DNA from: Archilochus colubris
Taxonomy: Eukaryota > Chordata > Aves > Apodiformes > Trochilidae
Direction of reading: 5' to 3'
Assembly (NCBI GenBank): GCA_023079485.1
Contig: CM041092.1
Coordinates: 8,879,127-8,943,126 of the forward strand
Length of the DNA stretch: 64,000 nt
Under the pieces are notes generated by a model. That model ran no database searches and was not told the DNA's origin. It was given only the letters and a program-made list of their open reading frames with translations. Position 1 is the first letter of the stretch. Each line of letters begins with the position of its first letter. The translations under genes and the position numbers were made by a program. Shown here one piece after another: positions 48,001 through 61,100 of the stretch.

Positions 48001-50115
48001 ATTAATCATTAGCTAAAAAGAAAAAGGCTTGCAGCAGTATTATATTTATACTGTATTATTTTCAGAAAATGCATTACAAGTTTGATATCAAGGAATGAGA
48101 GAAACAAAAAATGAGCACAGTACGCTCTTGCCCTGGTGAGCTTGCTGCAATACTTGTCAATTATAAGACTTTTTCATGGCTCCTGCACTCTTTACTGAAA
48201 TGTTAAAGGTCTCACTAATCTTATCAGGTTGTTGATTACCACCTGCTGAGCACAACAAAGACCCAAAGAATGTGCATTACCTTCAATACATATCAGTGTT
48301 TTTACTCTTTCCCTCACTCCAAAAATTATTCTGCTTCTTTCAATGATGAGAACATTGAAATTGCCTTGTTCAAAGTGTCTGTGCCATGTGCCTGTTCTGT
48401 TCAGCATCTGTTTCACCATCATGCCAGGTGACAGAGCTCACTGTGATAGAATTGCAACAGTGGGATATTCATCCACCCCAAAGACAATGGCCAGCAAAGG
48501 GGAAATTTCCATGGAGACTCATCCCTTTCCCCTAGCTCACAGCCTCAGAAACAAAGCTGTAAAGAGAGTGTCTGTTGCTGGGAAAGATATGGAGAGGTTT
48601 TTCCTCTACAGTGGAGTCAGTAACAGCACAGGAGATTCCCTCATTAATATAATAAATGAGGTGAGAATTAGGAAAAGAAAAGATGCTGGTTTTCAATGTT
48701 GAAAATTGAACCATGTGAGATATTCCAGAAGCTCCGAGTATAAATCTTCCTTATACAGACATCAAAGCAGCAGCACTGGAAGAAGCCCCAGGGGGTTTGT
48801 GGAACTGAGTTTTGACTAAAGATGGGTATAAGTAGTATGGGTCAAAGCTTGCATTCAGTATATAAGCATTCAAACTTTGTCAGCTTATTCTTATTTACTA
48901 GACTGCCAAAATTTGGCGGGAGATATCAGGCTGTTTATTCTCAATTATGATGTTTTTAGAATTTCCTGCTTGGGTCCAGCCTGGAAATGCTCCAAGGTCA
49001 GCTTTTTTTTAAATTATTTTGGCATTTTTTTCATTTCTCAGTCATTTGTCCTTTCCTTTTTCTCTAGCTGCAGCCTGAACTAAAGTCTCTGTAGAGGCGA
49101 TGGCAAAGTGAGGCTGGAACAGCTGGATACTGAGATTAGAGAAGAGCTTGAGGAGTAGGAGAGGAATTTACTGCTCTTATCAGAGCAGGATCAGAGGGAA
49201 TGGGACTGGGATAGTTTCACAGCCAGCAGCAAGAGCTGGGAGGAAAGCAGAGCCCAAGTATATGCTTTTGTATCCAAAACAGTGAAGGAATTAGAGCCAC
49301 ATGGTGCTCAGTTAGGGTCTCAGAATCTCTAAGCAAGCAGATGGGTATCTGTGCTGGGGATAATCCCTTTCAACATGATACGTGGGGCTTCTCAGGCACT
49401 CTTTAAGTATCCTCATGTTTGTCTCCTACTGCTCTGTGCTGATCTGCATGGTCCTGCTTCTCTACACCTACTGCCAAACGGAACGACCTTCCCATATCTC
49501 TACTTCCCTGATTTTCCATTGCTCTTCAAATCTTGTTTGAGAACATTTTCTTCTCTCCCAGCCCATGCCTCTGAAATTCTCTTTTGCCCTCACCATGGTT
49601 AGTATTGATTGCTCTCTAAAATGCCTCTTATGCAACTGGCTTTTGCTCTAATTTGGCTTGAACTGTACACTTTGGCTGGGTCTACGCTGTGTGAAGTACA
49701 GCATTGTGGGGTTCATGGTCTGTATCTTATCTGATCCAGATTAAGAGTTGGGTTGAATTCACAGAAGCTAAAGCACTGCTGTAAGCCTTTTTTCCTCCAA
49801 GAATATCCTGTCAGTGCCAAGGATTCCAGCACTGTGTCTTGTTAGTGGACTAGCATTGAGCCAAACCCTCAGTGCAACAGATAACAAAAATCAGCCCAAT
49901 CAGGTTTTTTATACCTTTCCCATGTGGACATTCTTCAGTGTCCAAGGACTTTCTCCAGTTAAGAACAAATAAGAAGGGCAGTGTTCACTGAATGATGTGT
50001 TTCAGCAGCGTGCCTACATACATGCACTTTCTCTCAGTGCTCCATACAGATGAAGTGTTGATTATTGGCTGACAGATGATTGAAGATAGGTCTTCCAGAT
50101 GCTGCTAGCTAGTGT
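45079..50115. other. Unique non-coding DNA, no gene supported
   Basis: About 5 kb. It contains the longest open frame in the window, 225 codons on the minus strand at 45832-46509, whose product (rich in Ser, Leu, Cys and His, without domain motifs, signal pattern or repeats) I do not recognise and do not accept as a gene. Elsewhere the DNA is AT-leaning and featureless. Confidence 0.45.
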
Positions 50116-50137
50116 CACAAGTGACAGTTCACTTGTG
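50116..50137. repeat. Perfect 9-bp inverted repeat with NKX2-like cores
   Basis: CACAAGTGA at 50116-50124 and TCACTTGTG at 50129-50137 flank CAGT. Each arm contains CAAGTG/CACTTG, the core of NKX2-class homeodomain sites, and overlaps a CANNTG-type E-box (CAAGTG, CACTTG). It may be a paired site or a small hairpin. Confidence 0.55.
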
Positions 50138-51784
50138 TCAGCAAAGTTTTTGTGAAGTAGCTGCCAAATTGAAAACGTCTTTCTTGATATGTCTCAAACT
50201 GGTGGAAACAGCTGTTTTGAACTTTGTTTTAAGGGTGAAGTTAGTGAAAGAAAAATCTGAAAACAGATTTATTTTTTTTTTTTTTTTTGGATCTGGTGAA
50301 TCTGTTCTTGTATTAGGGGCACCTAGAAGATATAAATCTGTCTGTCTCCAGGGATGTCAGCCCACTGACTTCTACTGAAGGCTGTGAGGAGCCACCATGA
50401 ATCTAGATGTTTTAAAATCACATATCCTTTTATGCCCTTGGCCTTTCACAGGCTTTAGGATTCCATCTTTGCATTCCACCAGGAAATCCATACGCTGATC
50501 CTGCTTTTGGAACTTTTAAACTGTGAACTATTTACTACATTGATTTGTCCAGTGTAGGAGTAGAAAAAGGACTTAACAGGAGAAGCTGTTGACATAAGCA
50601 GTATTTTTTTCTATTTAAATTTGATAAAAGAAGTCAGTCAAAAGAACACCTCAGTGCAAAGTTTGGGTTCTGTAACAGGTTTAAAAAATGTAGGTTTTAA
50701 TAATGTTGACCAAGCACAGTTCTTAGGACTTCTTAGTCCATTGCTCACTGAAGGGACTGGAAAGACTTTCAGTGGCTTTAATGGGTATTAGATCAGTTCC
50801 TGAGTGATGAGGGAAGTACTTTGTGAGGATTAATTCTACTTCAAGGATCTTCCCCTCAGCAAGAATTCCTTCTGAACACAGAGGTAATGGACCATTTTCT
50901 TCCTTCTATTGTTTTAAGCTAGCTAAAAGAAAAGATTAATTTTGTTGTATTATTTGAGTTATCTGAAATTCTAACATATCAATGCAGAACTGCAACTTTG
51001 CTCTTTATTAGCTCCTGTTTCTCATTCATAGAGACATTTAATGTAGTCTGAAAACTGCAGATACTCATTGCTTTAAAAGACTGGCAATTTGTGAGACAAA
51101 AAGTTTACTAACTTCAACGCCCTTTTTAACACTAGGTGCTTTTTTAATGATTAAACTTTTCCTGTCCTGTTTCTCTTATTTCGATGAAATGACAGTGACA
51201 TAGGAACAAAATAACAGTCTGATCTTTGTGTTTTGTAATGAATAATAAAGTGTTTTAGCCTCTTTAGGGACTTAACACCACGTTAATCCTTTAATCCCCA
51301 GAAAAACCAATTTTGTTGACATGAAAAGGGAATATTTAACTTCATCCAATTAATTTTCTACCTTGGAGATACCATGATTATGAAGATTAGATTGAATAGA
51401 TTCATTATAATTACCTTATTTTGTACAAAGTGATACTTTTGCCAGTAGATAATTGTATCAGAAAATAAATTTTTTATATCCCAATTATGTTTAATTTTCC
51501 TCAATTTAAGAAAATAAATGTCAATGCTTTGAGACCCAGGAAACTCAAAGTTTGATTTATGCAGTGAAACAATAACACAACTATTCTGTGTTGATTTTCC
51601 AAAATCATGGCATATGAAAGCTCCATTTGGATAATGGAGCTTAATTTTCACTTTAGCATTTGCAGAAAGGTCAGATTTTCAAACATGTTTTGTTGTACTT
51701 CAAAAGGATAAGGCTTCTTCAAAAAATCCTGCTTATAGCTTGCTGCCTCTGGAATGAAAAGGATATGCATAAGAGTGAGGGAAG
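50138..51784. other. Unique AT-rich DNA with a T17 tract
   Basis: T17 at 50272-50288. No gene recognised. The minus-strand frame at 51358-51651 (97 codons) is Ile/Asn/Lys-rich because of AT content. Confidence 0.5.
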
Positions 51785-51930
51785 GGTGGTTTTATGGTTA
51801 AGACATCAAAGTGAGATTTGGAAAATCCAGATTAAATTCCCCACTCAGCCATAGACTTGATGTGCAGTCTTGGTCAGGTCACTTGACCTTACATCTTCCA
51901 CTGAAAGTGGGTGGATAATACATCCTTTCT
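51785..51930 (+). mobile_element. MIR-type ancient SINE remnant
   Basis: The order of words follows the MIR family: TGGTTAAGACATC, a TCCAGATTAAATTCC block where MIR has 'GGGTTCGAATCC', CCACTCAGCCATAGACTTGA for the 'CTGCCACTTACTAGCTG' part, then TCTTGGTCAGGTCACTTGAC for the diagnostic 'CTTGGGCAAGTCACTTAACC', and TGGATAATACATCC at the end. MIRs are tRNA-derived SINEs that were active early in amniotes; bird copies are few and very old. Orientation is plus. Divergence is large, so the family is firmer than the exact edges. Confidence 0.68.
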
Positions 51931-53738
51931 TCCAGCCTTTTTTAACTCGTCTTTTCAAACTGGAAGTACTTTGGGGAACAGAGTGAGGCCACAGTCCAAC
52001 GGTATAATAAATTTATTTTCTAGCACTGGATCAGAACATTTTGTCACTGAATGATGAGAAATGCCAAACTTGGGTAGACTTTCTCTATTAGCTGTCAATT
52101 CTGATGACTTTGTACCAGTGATCTTTATGCTGGGTGAGATATCGTTCCCTGTACCACTCAAAAAGGGGGGTTTATGAAGCAGTTTAAGCCAAGGAAAGCC
52201 CAGGTTCCTGCTGCGTGTTCCCTCTTCTTCTCTGTGTTAGCATTAACAGGGGACAGCTGTGTGTTTGGCTGGATCAATGAGCTGATCCAACTGAAAAGAA
52301 ACATCACCACCCCCCAGAAATGGTAATTTATTGCTCAGAGCTAAATGTGTGATCACTAATGCTGTCACAAGGGAGAAGATGGGGATGCAAGGCTTGTGGA
52401 GGGAAGATGGGACTGCACTCCAGATCTTCCTCTGGTGGGTTAAGGGCTTTGCAGTGCAGTTTGTGACCAATGTAAACAGTCTGGCAAGGTGTCCTGAAAT
52501 AGGCACAGCTCTACTGGCAAAAAAATAAAGCCTGAGGAAACCAGAATAGCTATGGTGAAAGGACACCCTAAGCTTGTGTTTGGCTTTCTACCTGAACACT
52601 GAAACCACCATCAGAGAAGTGATGCTGAAGATCACTACTTGCATCTCAACCACAGGAGCTCACACAACAGACCATGGTGTTGGCAGCCAACTACTCATCT
52701 TGTTCTGAGAAGTTCTGGGTGTTTTAAGCTCCACTGTACTTGCTCAGGAGCTCTGGGGCTGAAGCACTTGTATCTTAAACACAGGAACTGTCAGAATGGT
52801 ATTTTTTTAGATTCCACATTTGATGTGAACCTAATCCACACTGTTCTCGCCTTTGGTGTTATTATTTTGCTTTCATAATACAGGCAGATGAAACTGCATA
52901 GGGCATGAACTATTGCAATCCATTAGTGGATATTTTACTACAGTATTGATTCTGAAGTTAAGGTGCTGCAGTATTTCTTAGTATTATCTTCATCACTCTT
53001 ACTCATCTTTAAAGCATGGAATTGCACACAGAATTGCTTTGGGTAGGCAGAAAAACTTGCCTTGACACAAAACTACAGAATGGTTTCCAAGGAGCCATTA
53101 CTTTCTGTCATGTCAGAACTGGCCCATTAAGGCTCCCTAAACAGACACCAACAGCAGCAAGTGTAACAACTCCAGAGGAGCCCTTACCACCTGTGGTGTC
53201 AATAATCCATCAATTAAGGGTCTCCACTAGGATGCATTGACATAAAAGATTAGAATGGCTCTGAAGGAGCCATTTGCAGCCAGTTGTTTGGTTGTCTGGG
53301 ATTTTTTTCTACACACTTGTAGTCAAATCTTCCCCTCTACCCACTCCTCTTATTCCTTCTCCTGAGAGCTGGACAAATGCTATATCTAAATAACACAGAA
53401 CTGCATTCTAAAGTTACGTTTAGACTCAGAAAAATTCGAGGGTATTGAACTAATTTTTCTCTTCCTTTCTCTCCAAAGCAGTGTGTACCTGTGCTCTCAC
53501 ATGATGAGTACAAACACTCTTCAAGAAAGTGAAGGTCATGCACATGAGAACGATATTTGCATTGAGTCCACTGAATCCAAAATGCATCTTGAACTCAAGT
53601 TCTGTACAGAAATCCTTAATGAAAATTAAAATTGTGTCTACAAGGCAGAAATACAACAGCAAAACTCACCTGGCTGATATTTTATTAGTAACTCACTTTT
53701 GGTGAGATTGTTTTCATCATTGTAAGGCTCAATGAGCC
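51931..53738. other. Unique non-coding DNA, no gene seen
   Basis: No recognised exon or repeat. The longest frame, 107 codons on the minus strand at 52243-52566, has no family motifs. Confidence 0.5.
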
Positions 53739-53785
53739 CTCTGTGAGCCTTATTTTCATTCTGTTATGTGAGCCCTATTTTTATT
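53739..53785 (+). repeat. Diverged tandem duplication of about 22 bp
   Basis: CTGTGAGCCTTATTTTCATT near 53741-53760 is echoed by TATGTGAGCCCTATTTTTATT, split TATGTGAGCCC and TATTTTTATT, near 53765-53785. The copies differ at a few positions. Confidence 0.6.
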
Positions 53786-55160
53786 TTGCATGCCTCTTTT
53801 GTTCTCTTTTATGTGATTTTTTTTCCCATATGTAGTATTTTTTCCCTAAAATTTTACTTATTTCAATTAATAACTGAGATAAGTTTGAGCACACTGCTGC
53901 TACTCAGAAATTCATCATCAAAGCACATTAGCACATCCTAAGCACTGAATTCAGAGAATCTAAAAGACATTCTAGCCAGTCCTCCCTGAACTGCATATAT
54001 GGCAAGGTTTTGTTCAAGCTGAACAAAGAAATTGACCACCCAGTTCTTCCATGTTTTACTTTTTCTGCAAAGATCATTGCTTGCCTTGGCTGATCAATGT
54101 TTGTTCAGTGGGCTAGGAGGTTTTTGAAGTCTCCAGCTCTCAACAGTTCAAGAGAAATAGTAAAATATCTATTATCAGAATTTTCCTGCTGAACTTGGTT
54201 AGAGTTAATGTGGTTTTGCATGATGGAAGTGTGGAGAAAGATGAAGGAGGAGATAATTCCATTTTTTAATTCTGAATTCTGTCCAGAAAGAGTATTGAAT
54301 AAAAGGAATGTTAATATTGAAAAATCAAGACTTTGGCTTGTTCTGCTTACATAATATTAACAGGTCTGTGTGCATTACAAAGTCTTTAATTACATGAGCA
54401 CATACTGTACAGTGGAACATTGCTTCCAGATCCCACTAATCCAAATTACTCAATTAGCAGATCTCTAGCTAATGCTCCTGTCATCATGAATTTTTTTTTG
54501 GGGGGGGTTGTTTCACAGTGTTTAAAAATCATTATTTCATTCTAAACCTGAATATTCATTTTCAGTGGCAAAGCAGACAAGATTCAGCACCCTTAAGGAA
54601 CACATCCATGAAGCTCTGTTGCAGTGATTTGCAGTTTCACTCATCTGAGTAAAGATGCCATCCTCACAGGTTTTCAGACCAGGGTATTTTCACCATCCTT
54701 CACCAGACCCCTGCTCCATGCAGTGCATTGAGCAGGCAGTGCCCTGGGGCAGAGTTTGTACTGGGCAATTGATGAAGCTTTTCTCTGTGCAGAACCTCAG
54801 CCCATTTTTTCCAGTGCTGAAAGGTCTATGACAGAGGCAGTGGGGCAGCAGGATGGGAAACTGCATCCTGCACCTAAGGAAGCTGGATTCCAGTCCTGCT
54901 GGAACAGGGCACATCCTCACAGCACAGGGTGAGATGCTCATTTGCTCAGTGCCTACTGCAGTTCATTTGTGGCCAAATTTAGAGAGATGTTGAGTTCTTT
55001 TAAGTGTGACAGATGTCACCTTGAACTGTGATTTGAACATAGAAAGTTCTCTAACAGTGCCAGGTCCTCAAAAATACAAACCCAAGAATAAAAAACCAAA
55101 GAGACTGTTTTCAGATATCCAGGAGAAGAGGACACTTTTTGACAGCTATGGTGTGAGCTT
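53786..55160. other. Unique non-coding DNA, no gene seen
   Basis: T-rich patches occur near 53817-53850 and 54490-54510 (T9 then G8). Otherwise no feature recognised. Confidence 0.5.
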
Positions 55161-55245
55161 ATTTGTGCCTCTGTTCTGTATCAGTAAAATGGGGATAATA
55201 ACATCTGCTCTGCAGGATGCTGTGAAGTGCAGCGGGCTGCATGTT
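55161..55245 (+). mobile_element. MIR-type ancient SINE remnant
   Basis: ATTTGTGCCTCTGTTCTGTA followed by TCAGTAAAATGGGGATAATA and ACATCTGCTCTGCAGGATGC matches the MIR core block 'TGTGCCTCAGTTTCCTCATCTGTAA / AATGGGGATAATAATACCTACC'. The TAAAATGGGGATAATAA segment is almost unchanged. The element is about 85 bp here; flanks no longer align by eye. It supplies part of a 114-codon open frame (55006-55350), which argues against that frame being a gene. Confidence 0.8.
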
Positions 55246-57724
55246 TGGGAAGCTACTGGTTGCTCTAGAGAGTGCAGCACAGAAACTGGGGGGAAAGCAA
55301 AAAAAAAGTTCTTTACTGGGCGGTTAGACAATATTAGTGTGGGGCTCTAGCAAATGAGTAAGTAAAAAGAGGGATTGAATCAAAATGAAGCCAGTCTCTG
55401 CATACTGATGTTACAGTCCATGTAAGTGCACATGCTGAATCAGCTGTATGTACACATTCCCAATCTCATTCCCAACATTTTTAGACCTTGTTTTGTCACC
55501 TGTTTGTGTTTTCAGTGCATCTGCTCATATATAGAATTTTTCTCATAATGCCAAGAAGCTTTTTCACAGATTTTTGTGGGAGACCAAAACCTGAGCTGCT
55601 GAAGGGACTGAGAAGTTGTGGTGCAAGTGGAATCAATGAAACCTGCTTCCCTGTAGATCTGTGCACTGCAGTTGTACTCAGTGATGTGAAACCTGTTAGA
55701 TGGTTTTCTAGCCCTGGTGCTCATAATGTCTCCTACCCATATGGCTTCTCCCATAGCTAAGAGAAAAGAAGTTCAAATTGTAGTCTTACTGTCCACAGAG
55801 GCACCAACACAATCTCTCACCCTTCTCAGTTGCTATATTTAGAATGGAATAGAACAGAGTTTGTAGAAACCTGTAGACATTTAATGCTTATCCTTCTGTC
55901 AAATTTGGCTGACATTGCCTAGCAGGCTTAAAAATAATTTTTGAAATGAGAGGGTGAAAAAAATCAGACATGACATGATTCCATAAGCTTTGTGTCCTTT
56001 AGAGGAAAGGAAAAAAACAATGTGCAAAAGGCAACTTGGAGAAAAGAGACACCTCCACCCTGCTCAGCCACTCAGCAAAGGGCTTGTGGTCTTAAATCAG
56101 GAATGGATCTCTCCACAAATTAAGATTTTAAAATTTGCAACCGTGTGACCTAGGGAAAAAAATCAGTTCCACACATTTAGGCTGATGTACTTTATAAAAA
56201 AATTAATATCCATAAACTCAAAAGTCTGGACATGGGAGAGAAGCCTGTGTAGATCTGGCAGACTGTCTAAATTGCTTCTTTGTGGGCATGATGGTATAAG
56301 TATTCCCTTTTTAGAACCACTGCTGTGTAATAGCCTTTCCTTGTTTTAATCTTCTAAACTTTTGTCAGGAAGCAGATAGGAAAAAAAGCATTACAGGAGT
56401 GTGTGACCCTTGAAATTTTCTTCTTCCTATCCCCCTCCCCAGAAATTCACACTTATATTCTTGGATACAGAAGTCTATTGTCCCAATTCATTCAAGTGGT
56501 GGATATGTTTCATGCTCTGAAAATGAACACTACGCACATTCAAAATTATATTTGCATCAAAATAGAAGAAATGTCTTCAGCTTTTATTTAACATCTAATG
56601 AGGAGTGCCCAAATTTTCTAAGAAAAAACCTGACCCCCAGGACTCCTTCAGTGTAGACTGTATTGTTCACTAAGAAGGTGCTGTGTGTGAGGAAAAAGCA
56701 GAAGGAATATTATCCATCTATTCATACTTTGAAGAGTTTAAACCATTTCCAGAAATAGAAACAGCACCTGCTAAGGGCAGAAGTATAATTGTTTGCATGC
56801 TCTCAAGTGTTGTTTGACTACACCACTTTTTATCTTGGCCTCAAAAGGATGAACATCCCTAAGGATGAGTGTGGTGCAAGGTTAGAAAAGGAGATCAGAG
56901 GAAGCCAAGCAGACAGGAGTAGGGCAATGTGATTATTTGCAATACAGTCATTTATAACCCAAACAGTCACTTAATTTTGTGAATGTTTTTTGCTTGCATG
57001 ATAAATGAATTTTCTGGAGCTTTCTTTAGTGCCCCTCTGATCTGATGGTGCTGGTCAAGCCTTGCAGCTTCTTATTTGGATCTAGAGCATGGCAGTGCAC
57101 AGAACTATGCTGTGGATGAAAGGATGTAGGGCTACACCTATGAAGCCTCTTGGGACTGTGGGGTTAGCATCAAGTCCTAAGTTCAATCTCTGTTGGGGCA
57201 GAGGGTACCTACTGACTCTGGTGTTACTGGAATTAACCTTCTGAACTGGACAAATAGAGCAGGAAAGAACTTAAAGATAATAATTTGGCTTTTGGTGACT
57301 TTTTCTTGAGTCTATGTATGTCCTTAATGTACACAGAGCAGAAAAGGGGAGTGTTGCTGGCTTAGAGACTTGATCTGGGATTTTCAGTGGTCTGAAGGTG
57401 GTGAGGGGGTCAGCTTTTGCTGCTGGTCCCCCATGACTGGGGCAGGGGTCAAAGGAAACCCACACAGTGCCTGTTTTGTGAAGACTTCTAAGTCTTCCTT
57501 TTGCTGTCTTTTTTGATCAGCAACTTCCTATAGAGTCATAGATGTATATGGCTGACTGTAATGGAAGGGTTACAGCTTTAGCAGCTAAAAAAGAAAGGAA
57601 AAAACCAAAGAAAACATCTCTCCTGATGGACTGATGTTACACTACTTTCTACAAGGTTTGGTTTGAGAAGTGTCCACAGCTCAATTCATTTGTGTCCTTT
57701 GACATAGAAATGCTAATAAAGCTT
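55246..57724. other. Unique non-coding DNA, no gene seen
   Basis: No gene recognised. Overlapping open frames at 55488-55760 (plus) and 55512-55754 (minus) cover the same bases, a typical chance pattern. Confidence 0.5.
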
Positions 57725-57742
57725 TTATTATTATTATTATTT
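57725..57742 (+). repeat. TTA trinucleotide repeat
   Basis: About six TTA/ATT units, preceded by TAATAAAGC. Short and probably polymorphic. Confidence 0.9.
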
Positions 57743-57799
57743 AAATAAGTTTATTCAAAGGAAAAATATCTTTTCTCTACCAGTCTATTTGCTTTGCAT

Positions 57800-58150
57800 G
57801 TATGTTTTTTTGGGAAGAAATAACAAATCTGTTACCCTGTAATTAAATTGGATTACAGCCTTGTTTGTTTTCTGCAGATTACATGGTAATTATACTTGGT
57901 ATTACCATGAAAAACCAAGAATTTCTGACTATGTCATTACATGGTTATTTCTACAATACAATGCAACTGTTTAATTATACATGCAGTTTCTTTACTTCAA
58001 TGGAAAAATGATTAAAATAATGCCAATGACTCAAAGTTTTGAACAAGTGCCAGCATATTATATAATATTTATAGCATCAGAAGGCATTTGTGCATGTATT
58101 TGCAAGTATGTATTTACAGATACAGGATATTAATTAATTCTTCCATTCTT
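57800..58150. promoter_or_regulatory. Candidate conserved AT-rich regulatory block
   Basis: A complex AT-rich stretch with homeodomain-type words (GTAATTAAATTGGATTA near 57839, TTTAATTATACATG near 57971, GATATTAATTAATTC near 58127). It contains a motif in three copies: CATGGTAAT at 57882-57890, its reverse complement ATTACCATG at 57901-57909, and ATTACATGGTTAT near 57936-57948. The motif repetition suggests a multi-site protein-binding element. GATTA words are OTX/PITX-like. Conservation is inferred, not tested. Confidence 0.33.
57882..57909. repeat. Perfect 9-bp inverted repeat, 10-nt spacer
   Basis: CATGGTAAT and ATTACCATG are separated by ten bases, about one helical turn, so both arms would face the same side of the DNA. 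Confidence 0.65.
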
Positions 58151-61100
58151 TCCTTTGTACCTGCCATACAGGAGTCAAGTTTTGTGACAGGCACTATCAG
58201 TCCATTGCATGCAAGGCAGTTAAGTGCACATTGATCTTCAGAACACCCAGAAAAACAGTCCAGGAGCCACGAGTCCTCACCTTAGTTCTGAAGTTTATTT
58301 AGAAAAAGCCATGACAAAGCTGTGGAAAGGGATGAGGGTATGATAGATAGATAGATACTTCAGGCTACAAGGGCTTACTTTTGACAAGATTTCTTTACTT
58401 GTCAGCTTTGTCGGCATAAAATCCAGCTGCTGAAGGACTGAGCACTTCTGAGATTTTTTTCCTGAGTTATCCTTTGCTGTTAAATAAGCTGCTTTAGGGG
58501 ACTCTTGTTGGAAACAGTAAGTTCATCAATGCCACATGTTCATTGTAATGAGTGGCTAGAGTCAACTGGAGCTACTGAAGTTCAAAATCTATCCTTTTTA
58601 GAAAAAAACCCAAAAGCCAGGTAGGGTAAAGTCTACCATAATGTGTGGGTTTAGCATTCAGAGTCCTGCTTTCTGCAGAGGCTTTACTGGCTGGCAAGCC
58701 TTTCCTCATCACCATTTCACACCTCACTGATGTCTGATGAAATAGTAAAACAAAACCCTGAAAGAAGTAATAAGAAAAGCAGTAAGAACAAATATCTATT
58801 TTTTATTTTTTTTTTTAGTGTGGTGACCTTTACATCAAAGTACAAGTAGGTCAACTTCCTACAACCATGGTTTCAATCCTTTTGGCTCAATCATAGATCC
58901 TTCCAAAGAAGTAAATTAATTACTGAATGAGTCACATGGTGAGCTGTGGACCTGCATGAGCCACGGGTCTTTGGAAGCAGCATTAATGGTGCAAGTTCTT
59001 CCTCTGCAGGAAAAGAAAAAGAAACAAACAAGCAACAGGAAAAGCCCAAAACTTTTGCATTTTTTCCTAGGATTGGCCAAACACAATACGTTTCAGGGCA
59101 TATATTTCTCTCTCATTCTGCACTAGGCATGAGGAAAGCTCCTTCCATCAGTGAAGCCATACATCTACCAGCATAATAGATACCTACCTAATACAGCTGT
59201 ACGGATTAATACCAGCCAGAATTTAGAAGTCTGGAAAAGATTACAAACATAACCATCTAGGTTATGATAAAAAGCCAAATGCTGTCTTTCTGTAGAGCTC
59301 CAGAAGTGTTTTAGGGTTTTTTTATGTCTATTATCAGGGAATGAAATAAAAAAAGAAAAAAAATTAGGGGACTGATATGCTATGAAAGTCAGCGTTAAAT
59401 CTCCCAAAACAATCAGCTAGGGTAGGACAAAGTCAGATTTAATACTATTTTTATTCACAGGTAATCAAAATGCTTGATTTCAGAAGAATACTTTTTCTTT
59501 TTTGTATGTCTATGTCTTGTATATTGTTTGCTTTAACTGCCCATGAAGCATGGCTTACAGACTATACCATGTTGGGCAAGTTGCTGTAGAAAAAGAGGAC
59601 TCAGAGGTACTTCTGATCTCTTCCTATGGCAAGAATATCCTGGTGAAATACAGATATCTGGGATAGAGAGAAGTTGGCATTTAAGCCATGACTGGGAATC
59701 AGCAGGTGAAATAGGATAGGCTGGGATGATCATTGAAAGTAAATACTTCTCAAAGATACAGCAGTGACAGATGAATCAAAGGATGGCTGTACAGTGAGGG
59801 GCAGAGAGGCTTTTGGGATGATATCAGAATCGCTCCTGTTCTCCATCTTTATCCATTCCAGCTCTGGTCATGCGAATCATTTGTGCCTTTTAAATCAAGA
59901 GAAATCAATGGGAGTTCAGTCTCCGGGGTCTTACAAGACTGTGCCCTGAGAAGAGGGATATTTTATACTCCATACAAATTAGTCTGAATTTAGTTTGTCT
60001 GGTGGTAGAAAGCAATAGATGCCAATGCGTCAGTGTCACTTGCTGCTGAAGATATTGCATGAAAACTCTGTCACTGGACATGACATTTTGCATCTGTGTC
60101 CTGTTGCAGGAAGCTGATTTCAACTCTAGCAAATTCAGCAAATGCATTTCCCCAGGTTTAATCTCAGTGTGGGTATAGATAGAGCAAGCCAGTTTGAGAA
60201 ACTTATTCACAAGCTTGAAAACCAAAGGAATAATTCAATGTTACCAAAGGGTGCCTGGATCCTGAAGCTGTGTATTAAATGCTTACATTAAAATGAAATT
60301 CTACCATCAGGTTTCTTTAGATGGTTGTTCTGGGATTCAGACATGGATAGTGAGACTCATAAAAGAAAGAAACACATCACAAATGAAGGTTGCTTATTAG
60401 GTATCAAAGAGGGAAGATGAAGAGAATGGGTAAATTATGCTGCATCACAGATATTTCCTGAGTTGCAGTACAGTGAGAGCTGCAAAAACCTCCTTGCCCA
60501 TCTTAAATGTTGTTTTGTGTTAGGATCAGTATCTGTTATAGTCAAGCATTTTGTTGACTTCAATATTGACAGACAAAACATTTTTCAGGTAAGTACAACC
60601 AGTAAATATGACACAGCTGTAAGACTGTGGGAAAATACAGTCATTAAACTACCTTAATATAGGGAAAAGTGAACCATTATCATTATTATGCACTGTTCAC
60701 TAATTATGCTCATTAGGTGATGAAATGAATAAGTTAATTCAGTTTTTCATTGTTCTGCCTGAAGCCCTAGGAGATTCTTAGGGAAGTAATTCTTCTTCCT
60801 TTTGTTCCTTCCCTCTCTCTACCCACAACATTGTATATTAAGGACCATAATATGAAACTGATAGCAAGTACTAGTGGGTTTTAATGGATACAGTGTTGAT
60901 TTCTGTCCTAAATTTGCAAACATCAAAGCCAGAAGAGTTCCTGGGAATCAAAAAAGTTTTCATGCAGCTCTGGTCTAGCTCCCCACACCTTAACTGAAAG
61001 CTTTGTGTATAATCCATCCCTAGAGAAGAAACTTTTAATGGTGATTTTGCTGCTGTTGCATTATTTTGATTTTATAAAGCATCTTGGGGTCCAGGCTCCT

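Noticed and set aside
55006..55350. 114-codon open frame as a gene
   Set aside because: Its second half runs through a MIR remnant, so the frame is accidental.
57530..57570. Further decayed CR1 end (TAGAGTCATAGATGTATATGG)
   Set aside because: The resemblance is limited to a few bases and the following GGAAGGGACC-type block is absent.
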